Shown here: piece after piece, positions 9,601-16,472 of the stretch
How positions within the stretch are numbered: position 1 is the first letter of the stretch
Layout of the letters: the number at the start of each line of letters is the position of its first letter
Origin: Lewinella sp038528965
GTDB lineage: Bacteria; Bacteroidota; Bacteroidia; Chitinophagales; Saprospiraceae
Direction: 5' to 3'
Length of the DNA: 64,000 nt
Assembly: GCA_038528965.1 (NCBI GenBank)
Contig: JBCBEC010000008.1
Coordinates: forward strand, 130,877-194,876
Notes under the pieces: generated by a model
Database searches by the model: none
Told to the model about the DNA's origin: nothing
Seen by the model: only the letters and a program-made list of their open reading frames with translations
Position numbers and translations under genes: made by a program

Positions 9601-12600
9601 GGCTTTGGTGGAGGAGGCTACTACAACATGACGGTCAATAGCCCGCCACCTGCCAATCCGGTTTCCTACAATGGCGTTTCAGGGGATTTAGATATCGATC
9701 AATCTGACCCGGCGGCAACGCACTCCACTTGGTCCTTCATTCCGCAACAGAACAATTCCGGTTTTTTGGCCAATTCCATCGTGGGTTCTAGTGTATCGCC
9801 TAGTTCCTGGAATGTCAAGAGCAACTTCCTGATGGACTTTAGTAGGTACCCCAACTTCGCCATTAACTCCATTCGTTTCGAAGGCACACTAGAGATGATG
9901 CAAGACCTTTCGGATGATTCCGCTCCAGAGTTTGACCTAGTGGCTAATTCTGAAACGGCCTTTCAGCTGCAATTGCAACGAAGCGGCCAAGTCCGGACTG
10001 TACACGCTAGCGTCCATCACGAGCTTGGTGGTTTATTTTCCTCCATCAGTGTCCCAGTCGATTTTCACTCGACTTACAATATTGCACAAAACACGCGCCA
10101 GTGGTACTTGCACATTGGCAGCTGGAGTCAGGCTGACCCATTTTCGGATGATGCGCGAATTGCCATACGGCGAGGTATTGACACCCCGGTATTTGCGCTC
10201 AATACTGACATCCGCGCCTACGTGATGTTGGGCAATCATTTCCCACCTCCCACTTATGCGGGTCTCCCTCCACTCCCCAATTATATCACTAACCAGAGTG
10301 ATGATGCTGGCAATGCTGGTGTCAATCGCTCGGGCACCGATGAAGACGATGTGCTCAACGCAATGGACGCTAGCACCTCGTTTGGCTTTGGTATTGGTTT
10401 GGGTCTAGGTGCCAGAGTAGCCTTTGACCTGGACGTCCCGCTATTCTACGGCGCCATGAGTGCCGAGGCAGTAGTGGATGGTATTCTGCGCAAAACGGGT
10501 GGTTGTGTCGGCCGATCCAGCTTTGGTTTCAATAACTGGTACTTATCGGGGAACGCCTACGCCTACGTGAACGGAGAGGTAGGCGTGCAGGTGAGGATTT
10601 TTGGCAGAAATCGACGCGTATCTCTGGTAGATCTGCACGCCGGCGCACTATTACAAGCAGAGACACCCAACCCTTCCTGGCTACGCGGCCGGGTGTTCAT
10701 TGGTGGTTCAGCTTTTAATGGTCGATTACGATTCAACACCCGTCCGGTGAACTTTGAATTCGGTGATCAATGTGAGAACATTGAGGGAGGAGCGGAACAC
10801 CCCTTCGCCGAATTTGATTACATCGGGGAATTCATCCCCGGTGATGGCAAAAAGAACGTCAGCGTTTTTGTGGACCCACGGGTGACCTTTAATGTCAATG
10901 ACGAGGAGGTCTTTGAAGTGCAGGATGCTGAAGGTGAAACACACACCTACCGCGTCAGCTTCGATTACTATCTCAAAAAAGCGGGTACGAGTAATACCGT
11001 TCCGATGCAAGAGATTCATTGGAACGAGGCCCGCTCAGCTTTGCGTCTGACGCCAAGAGACTGGCTAGAAGCGCAGACTTGGTACGAGTTCGGCATTCTC
11101 ATTCGGGGCTACGAATGGAAGAATGGCCGTTGGGGCAACCCTATCTACGAAGACACAGAGACCAGCACCTTCCAAACTGGTAACCGGCCAGACCAGTTTG
11201 TACTCGAGGATATTGTCTCCAGTTATCCGGGCTTCCGCCAACGCTACTTCATGGTACGCCAAGATGATGGCGAACGCGCCGAAGGCTGGCTCACAATGGA
11301 TAAGACTGTGTGCAGTGAGATTCTGGACGCCAACCAGGCTGCTAATATGGAGGAAGGGAATATCATCCGCTTCACCAATATTCGCACCCGCACCTTTGAT
11401 GAAACACCTTGCTGGTGTACGAATGACAAAACCTTGGCCTTCAACATGCCGGCGGATAAACTATCTGGTGAGGAGATTTACCGAATCAATATTGGCTTCC
11501 GCGAAAGAGAGGGTTACTTCACTGCCAATCCCGGATCACTTGATGAAACGGAGAGCACCTATGCTGCCAATACGGAATTCACAACTGATGCTAGTGATGC
11601 CGGTCAATACGAACAGCTGCAAAACGAATACACGGATAAAAGTGAATTTGTCAACCACTTTAAGTACATCAATTTACTAGACCCTGCCGCGCAGTGGTAC
11701 GCACAGACCAGTAGGTACCAATCCTACCAAGAAAAGCTGAGTTCTTTTTCGGTAGAGCAAACAGTATACATACCGCGGATGGTCAGCTATTCCTACGAGG
11801 TAGACGTACCTGTTTTAACACCCGTGATCACAGCCAATCACGAAGGAGCCTTTGGCAAGGTATTTAATGTCCCCGTTATCCTTTTGGACCCTGGTGGCAT
11901 TAGCGAACCATTTGATCATTTTGATATCGTTGGCTATCTACACCCATTGGCCGAAGGTGGACGCGTACCGCCAGTACTTAATCCATTCCACGGACTTTCT
12001 TATTGGTTCAAACCACGAATGGCTGCCCTACGAGAGGATCAGAATTTTGAAAACCTGAGCAACACTACCTTAAAAAACATCATTGATGACCTGACCGCTG
12101 GTAGCCCTACCAGCCGCCCAGGCACTTATCCCCATTTCTGGGAACCGGGACGCTACGGCCCACTCAAGCGCTGGATGCAACGGTACAACCGACTGGAGAG
12201 GGGCTTGCAAGATGCGGGCTATAACTTAACCATTCAGCGTCCGGCACATCCATTGCGCGATACCGAAATCAACCGCTTCCTAGACGGAGCCAGCGATCAG
12301 GCAGTACCCGGTGGCTTAGGAGCAGTTCCTGATCCTACTCACGGAGGTGCAGGTATCAGTACTGTGACCTATGGTGTGTATACGCCGCCTGTGCCACCCA
12401 TCGGTAGCAGCAGCTTCCAAACCGTAGAAGATCCATCAGACATCGACTTCGATCCGGGATTCGATGTGCAGTCGAATTTCACCAGCTATTACGCGCTAAT
12501 AGATTGGACCCCGAGGGTACTGAACCAGGACCGTAAACGAGCCAACCTCTTTGCAGTGGACCAGGTGGAACAACAGGCCAGCCAGCTCAACTTTAGCCTG

Positions 12601-12732
12601 TATTTCCAAGCCTTGGATTTGCTGGATGAGAAGTTCATGGAAACGCGCTTACCACCGGGCGCTTACCAGATCAAGCTAGTGAACGAATTAGATAAATCAT
12701 TCCGCACCTACCCATATCAAGTCAATCGATAA
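6628..12732 (+). CDS. very large secreted surface protein (TANFOR-like N-terminus)
   Basis: A 2034-residue exported protein with a signal peptide ending near CTYAQ (about residue 22). The N-terminal third resembles the large Bacteroidota proteins annotated as TANFOR-domain or T9SS-associated Fn3 proteins: a beta-rich first domain (ILLSNTSGRFRDVKLLASI), the sentence-like LPEGYYSICIEALDY, then an Fn3-like segment with IIFTWTPTG and YSIRVQAYDD (recalled family resemblance, not searched). The middle is a long run of glycine- and asparagine-rich beta strands; a CWC motif lies near residue 1594. No catalytic motif and no T9SS sorting tail were found. Its stop shares one base with the start of the next gene (TAATG), so the three genes 6628-16381 are probably translated together. 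Role unknown; an adhesive or structural surface complex is a guess. Confidence 0.85.
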   Translation: MGILKTVVVNLIFLTATVCTYAQDISIQVLVPTAPPPTTLAEVASFESDVIILLSNTSGRFRDVKLLASITNITRGYNLTMKRGIPSVAPITLAPGEMRELRFRELRAFYGDLTEGDFIIEGFNYEQIIREERLPEGYYSICIEALDYNTDEVLSMEGSCGFFPIIAYDPPIIIYPELGQELASTIPQNIIFTWTPTGLPQTTKYRFQLVNTEDYQFTNPFDVFNYEDEVFTFQQNDLTTTFFQYDLSQPPLQEGATYSIRVQAYDDLNELNYMNNGWSEPSYFIYQAEDGNVPPIDPNLTTTPSAPNLSTADCETYSESIGTTFNTGVIAGQTISVGAFLMTLDQVTLQGNQTYSGNGRIYVDFLQQEIAVAFESIRINTDNRMFGEESLVHAVNENTNITPLNVSNTYNAPQELSFPNNFNSYLNARRTPVATPLGVPFKIRASEAVASSMIFTPGFSKAKLATPMPYPTVGDTAPYIPYFNNNVCITPEGFTEEQIVFTLNEDLSYPFQNQLVQLQLPQASNFAYLDATDNLTFDFNGQLTFDRSIVRYQSSLQDVSFSFGATQVGSWNMLLDATLDRNERVVYPLLSDLPIALNNVRVDLSDQQNPAQFDQKYPDATSLWQGIYCPGINIQLPTGLGGDALNFNASGLALSGNGLSLNVNRQSQVINLQNGRLAQWPFSINEFAIDIWEGDLNSGNFSGRLRLPIQQNGGIGYAATISSTNNELELDFVVSNLSDFAVPMWKAELEVFAGSTIGLNKVGGAYQLLAELNGRLSIDFNNPAASGTLSQLNIPSLTFEDFVIEGRDIPGFVPQLQFSHIDLENPNQRQLSFEFFDFTLNDISVRNPADSPNRYGLQLDLGLSLFGGGITSGAFGAGASTKLTLWARWEDQFTYDGINLQRIEGELDLGIAEAAVAIQLFNRDATFGNGFKGDADVRLKTSGAAFTGDVGAGFSIQFGRVDGYRYWYFDGYYKNEIAPGIPLGPSGVSIYGFGGGGYYNMTVNSPPPANPVSYNGVSGDLDIDQSDPAATHSTWSFIPQQNNSGFLANSIVGSSVSPSSWNVKSNFLMDFSRYPNFAINSIRFEGTLEMMQDLSDDSAPEFDLVANSETAFQLQLQRSGQVRTVHASVHHELGGLFSSISVPVDFHSTYNIAQNTRQWYLHIGSWSQADPFSDDARIAIRRGIDTPVFALNTDIRAYVMLGNHFPPPTYAGLPPLPNYITNQSDDAGNAGVNRSGTDEDDVLNAMDASTSFGFGIGLGLGARVAFDLDVPLFYGAMSAEAVVDGILRKTGGCVGRSSFGFNNWYLSGNAYAYVNGEVGVQVRIFGRNRRVSLVDLHAGALLQAETPNPSWLRGRVFIGGSAFNGRLRFNTRPVNFEFGDQCENIEGGAEHPFAEFDYIGEFIPGDGKKNVSVFVDPRVTFNVNDEEVFEVQDAEGETHTYRVSFDYYLKKAGTSNTVPMQEIHWNEARSALRLTPRDWLEAQTWYEFGILIRGYEWKNGRWGNPIYEDTETSTFQTGNRPDQFVLEDIVSSYPGFRQRYFMVRQDDGERAEGWLTMDKTVCSEILDANQAANMEEGNIIRFTNIRTRTFDETPCWCTNDKTLAFNMPADKLSGEEIYRINIGFREREGYFTANPGSLDETESTYAANTEFTTDASDAGQYEQLQNEYTDKSEFVNHFKYINLLDPAAQWYAQTSRYQSYQEKLSSFSVEQTVYIPRMVSYSYEVDVPVLTPVITANHEGAFGKVFNVPVILLDPGGISEPFDHFDIVGYLHPLAEGGRVPPVLNPFHGLSYWFKPRMAALREDQNFENLSNTTLKNIIDDLTAGSPTSRPGTYPHFWEPGRYGPLKRWMQRYNRLERGLQDAGYNLTIQRPAHPLRDTEINRFLDGASDQAVPGGLGAVPDPTHGGAGISTVTYGVYTPPVPPIGSSSFQTVEDPSDIDFDPGFDVQSNFTSYYALIDWTPRVLNQDRKRANLFAVDQVEQQASQLNFSLYFQALDLLDEKFMETRLPPGAYQIKLVNELDKSFRTYPYQVNR

Positions 12733-14753
12733 TGAAACAGTACTCCCTATTCATCATAGCGCTCATTTACTGCTTTGCAGTTAGCGCGCAGGAAACCGAA
12801 CAGCACCTGTACTTGGATGCTTTTGCCACATCCGACAGCCTAATACTGCGGTGGGCAACGGATAATCCTAGCCTTTATGTGGCGGGCAAACAAAACGGTT
12901 ATTTACTGCAAAAGGCCACCGCCAACTCCACCAGCTTTGAGACCATTGAGACGGTGAAGCCGCTTAGCGCAATCGCGATTGATCAATTATTGCAGCGACA
13001 TCCCGATGATGATGCAGCCCTCGTTGCCGCGCAGATTCAATTGACGAATTTTGATTCGCTCTACGCTGGAGGCACAGATCTGCTGGATGGCTATCAGCAA
13101 CACAACAACCGTATGCTGGGACTAAATTTTGTAAACCTATCCGCTGACCTGTCAGCACCAGCAGCGGCAATTTTGGGATTCCGGAAGGTATTGTACAACT
13201 ACCAGGCAGAAGAGAAGGCTATCTATCGGATCGTTTGCTTAGATGAACAACAACAGGGCCTAGACACTGCTTACCATTACCATAATGGAACTCTTTCGTG
13301 GCTACCTCCCGTAGACGAACTTCTATTTGAACAACAAGGAGCACGTCTCCAAATCAAATGGGACTACCTTGACTTGAGCTCTTTTTACACCGCTTACGAT
13401 GTATACCGCTCAGAAAGTATTGAGGGCCCTTACACCAAGCTCAACACCCGCCCTATCTACACCGCTAACGAGGAAGCTAAGTTCAATTTCCATTTTGATA
13501 CTATTGCCCTTGGCTCTACCTATCACTATAAGGTTCGGGCTTATTCTTCCTTTGGTGTTATGGGGCCGTTCTCTAAAGCGTTCAGCCACCGGATGTTGGA
13601 CCAAAGCGTGGGCTACACTGCTATCAATGCAAGTGCCGCTGGTAATCACGAAAGTATTGAGCTGAGTTGGGAGCCACAAATCAAACCAGAAGAAAGAAGT
13701 AAGCTCAAGGGAGTACGCGTATTCAAATCCAATCAAGAATCTGGCACTTACCGGGCCTTACATCCTGATTTTTTACCCGTAGATACTCGCAGCTTTATTG
13801 ACACCCTGATTCGCGACGAGCGGATGCATTTCTACCGGATTGTTGCCTACAATCAAGATGAGGTAGAAAAGTCCAGTTCTGTAATAATGGCCAACTATGT
13901 AGATACAATAGCTCCCGCACCACCGGCCAATCTTTTTGGTTACATCGACAGCCTGGGCATCGCGAGAATCATCTGGCAACCAAATGCAGAACGCGATCTG
14001 GAAGGCTACCGAATCTATAAGTCTAACCGCCCGGATGGCACCTATTACCATACGCATGATCTACTACATCGCGACAATGAATTTGCCGATACCGTGGGGC
14101 TCAAATTTTTGACTGAACAAGTCTACTACAAAGTAGCTGCCGTTGATTTCAACAATAACCATTCCGGCTATTCTGACTTGCTGATTTTAGAGCGGCCCGA
14201 TACTATTCCACCTGCAGCGCCACATATCACTGATTATCAAAAAACAGCTGAGACTGTGCAGCTACAGATTATTCCCAGTAGTAGTACGGATGTGAACGCC
14301 ACCTACGTGGAACGCAGCTGCTATGGGAAGGTGGACACCTTTGCTTTAAGCGTTGGACAAACTTCGTTTACGGATAGTTTACTTGGGGCATTGCAGGGAA
14401 ATATTCAGTATCAAATTATTGCGGTAGATGATAGCAACAATCAGTCCAGCAGCAACTCCATTGAAGTTGTACATCATGGAAACACGAACGGTATTGCGAG
14501 CTTGACGATCGTCGAAGCGGAGGAAGGCTATCAGCTCAATATAGGGAGCCAACTCAACGCTGGTGATATGCTCTATCTCTACCTAGAAGCCGGGCAACAA
14601 CCACTCCAGTTCCTAGACCGCATCGATCATCAAACTACCGAATACCCCTTGCTCACTCCTGCGGAATTTCCTTTCCGCACAGCAGCTTACGTGATTAATA
14701 AGGACGGCAAGAAAAGTAAAGTCTTCTTCTCCAATCAAATCACGCGCTCATGA
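12732..14753 (+). CDS. secreted fibronectin type III repeat protein
   Basis: 673 residues with a signal peptide (MKQYSLFIIALIYCFAVSA, cut before QE). From about residue 190 there are at least three Fn3-like modules, each with a W-x-x-x core and Y-x-V/I-Y-R/K-S strand: IKWDYLDLSSFYTAYDVYRS, LSWEPQ...GVRVFKS and IIWQPN...GYRIYKS, each followed by a G-P/D-G-T-Y turn. The C-terminal domain is beta-rich and lacks a recognisable sorting signal. The start shares one base with the stop of the preceding gene, and its own stop overlaps the next start (ATGA), so it is the middle gene of a coupled operon. Probably a partner of the giant surface protein at the outer membrane; the function is not known. 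Confidence 0.85.
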   Translation: MKQYSLFIIALIYCFAVSAQETEQHLYLDAFATSDSLILRWATDNPSLYVAGKQNGYLLQKATANSTSFETIETVKPLSAIAIDQLLQRHPDDDAALVAAQIQLTNFDSLYAGGTDLLDGYQQHNNRMLGLNFVNLSADLSAPAAAILGFRKVLYNYQAEEKAIYRIVCLDEQQQGLDTAYHYHNGTLSWLPPVDELLFEQQGARLQIKWDYLDLSSFYTAYDVYRSESIEGPYTKLNTRPIYTANEEAKFNFHFDTIALGSTYHYKVRAYSSFGVMGPFSKAFSHRMLDQSVGYTAINASAAGNHESIELSWEPQIKPEERSKLKGVRVFKSNQESGTYRALHPDFLPVDTRSFIDTLIRDERMHFYRIVAYNQDEVEKSSSVIMANYVDTIAPAPPANLFGYIDSLGIARIIWQPNAERDLEGYRIYKSNRPDGTYYHTHDLLHRDNEFADTVGLKFLTEQVYYKVAAVDFNNNHSGYSDLLILERPDTIPPAAPHITDYQKTAETVQLQIIPSSSTDVNATYVERSCYGKVDTFALSVGQTSFTDSLLGALQGNIQYQIIAVDDSNNQSSSNSIEVVHHGNTNGIASLTIVEAEEGYQLNIGSQLNAGDMLYLYLEAGQQPLQFLDRIDHQTTEYPLLTPAEFPFRTAAYVINKDGKKSKVFFSNQITRS

Positions 14754-16381
14754 ACAAGTTCCTTCTCATCTTTCTACTATTTGCAGGTTTTAGTCTAATG
14801 GCACAAGACCTGGAGAATCTGGAGATCAAACCGCCTAAAGTGCAGGTTTCTGGTAACATCTCCGCAGGCCTACGTTTCTTCAATTCCGATCGGCCTAACC
14901 TCTTTAACAATAGCACCTTTGGATACCTGGGCTCCGCACGAGTGAATGTGAAGATTGGGCAATTTGTGTTGCCCTTTAGCTACCGCTTAGGGGATCAACT
15001 TAACTTACCAGACATTCCCTCCTTTCAGTACTGGGGACTAAGTCCACGCTACAAAGGATTGACGGTGCATCTTGGACACCGCAGCAACCGCTTTACGGAG
15101 AATACGCTCAACAATATTCAGCAGTACGGCATTGGGGCCACCCAAAAAATCAAAGACTTCACCTTGCAAGTCTCTCGAGGTGTACTTAATCGTGAGCGCT
15201 TTGGGCGCATGGTCTACAATACCTCAATAAGTCCACTACGGGAGCGTCCATACACCGCCGCATCAGCTGGCTATAAAAAAGGGCACAATGAGGTAACACT
15301 TGCCATATTAGCGGCCAAGGAAACACCTAATGCAACCGATACCGTGGCCAGAAAGAACCGGGTCTTTGAATTGATTGCGGGAAAGGCCATTACGGAGAAA
15401 CTGCGGATTAAGGTCAACGCCTCTGGCAGTTATACCGAAAGGGACCGCGCAGCGCTTTTCCCCTTATTTGACGAGGAGGATTGGCTGGTACAAACGGGAG
15501 AAAGTTTAGGAGGAACTCCAAATTTAACTACCAGAACCGGACTCCTTTTGGATGCGGATGCCGGCTATTATGGCAAGAGTTTTAATCTATCAGCGGGCTT
15601 CCGCCAAGTAGACTCGGGTTACGAAACCTTCGGTCGAAACTTCCAACTGAATGACCTGCGTGCTTATACCATCAAGACAGGAGTTCATCTGTTTAATCAC
15701 AGCCTACTGTTCAATGCTCGAGTGGGAATAGAACAGAACAACATCCGGGAGCAAAGAGTCAGTCGCACCGAGCGAATCATCACCAACGCCAATCTATCTT
15801 ACCGTTCCAAGAGTAATAGCGGCTTTCAAATTAATGTATCCAATTTCAATTTGGACCGCATTAATCAATTCATCGTAGGCCGGGATTCCTTTGATTTTTC
15901 TTACCAATCATTAACCATTACCGCAACTCCTTTCATTCAAGCAGGCCGGAGCCAAATCAGCGCCAGCTTGAACTATGTGTTAAACGACAATGACCAACAG
16001 ACGGAGTTAGATAACCGGACGCAATTTTACTTTGGTCAACTCAATTTTTCGCACGCCAAGGAAGATCAAACGTTGCGCTTCCAGGTAGGCGTCAATGGCT
16101 ATTACACTAGTACATCAGAAATTGAAATCACCACACTTGGCGGCTATATTGGTCTATTTGGCAATTGGTTGGAAAAGCAACTCAGGCTTAATCTACGCTA
16201 CAACCCTAACCGCCGCCTTTCCGAAACCAATCCTGTTTGGACTCACCTTCTCCATGGTGATGCCCGCTACCAGATCAACAAAAAAAGCAGTGTTTTTCTG
16301 CAACACTATACCCAGATTATCGTGGAAGCTGAATCGATAAATGAGAACCAGACACGACTGGGGTATAGCTTGAATTTTTGA
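14750..16381 (+). CDS. outer-membrane beta-barrel protein
   Basis: 543 residues with signal peptide MNKFLLIFLLFAGFSLMA before QD. The rest is alternating beta strands with frequent aromatic girdle residues, and the chain ends in a terminal Phe (GYSLNF), the usual signal for insertion by the BAM machinery. No TonB box, plug or carboxypeptidase-like domain is present, so it is not a SusC-type receptor. It is the third gene of the coupled operon (4-bp ATGA overlap with the Fn3 gene) and is a good candidate for the outer-membrane anchor or export pore of the two secreted proteins encoded before it (inference). Confidence 0.82.
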   Translation: MNKFLLIFLLFAGFSLMAQDLENLEIKPPKVQVSGNISAGLRFFNSDRPNLFNNSTFGYLGSARVNVKIGQFVLPFSYRLGDQLNLPDIPSFQYWGLSPRYKGLTVHLGHRSNRFTENTLNNIQQYGIGATQKIKDFTLQVSRGVLNRERFGRMVYNTSISPLRERPYTAASAGYKKGHNEVTLAILAAKETPNATDTVARKNRVFELIAGKAITEKLRIKVNASGSYTERDRAALFPLFDEEDWLVQTGESLGGTPNLTTRTGLLLDADAGYYGKSFNLSAGFRQVDSGYETFGRNFQLNDLRAYTIKTGVHLFNHSLLFNARVGIEQNNIREQRVSRTERIITNANLSYRSKSNSGFQINVSNFNLDRINQFIVGRDSFDFSYQSLTITATPFIQAGRSQISASLNYVLNDNDQQTELDNRTQFYFGQLNFSHAKEDQTLRFQVGVNGYYTSTSEIEITTLGGYIGLFGNWLEKQLRLNLRYNPNRRLSETNPVWTHLLHGDARYQINKKSSVFLQHYTQIIVEAESINENQTRLGYSLNF

Positions 16382-16406
16382 TATAACCACGAGCATCAAT
16401 GGTCGT

Positions 16407-16430
16407 AAAGACGCATTGCAATGCGTCTCT
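16407..16430. repeat. REP-like perfect palindrome
   Basis: A perfect 20-bp palindrome, arms AGACGCATTG and CAATGCGTCT, at 16409-16428. It lies between the end of the outer-membrane barrel gene and the next T9SS gene. From memory, the same core (GAGACGCATTGCAATGCGTCTC) is a widespread intergenic repeat in Bacteroidota and cyanobacteria. It could double as a transcription terminator hairpin, but no T-run follows. Confidence 0.75.
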
Positions 16431-16472
16431 ATCGGCCAACACAGACTTACAATAAATAAAACAACATCAACC

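Noticed and set aside
6628..16381. SusC/SusD-type polysaccharide utilization locus next to the HTCS
   Set aside because: The barrel has no plug or TonB features, no SusD-like lipoprotein and no carbohydrate-active enzyme is present.
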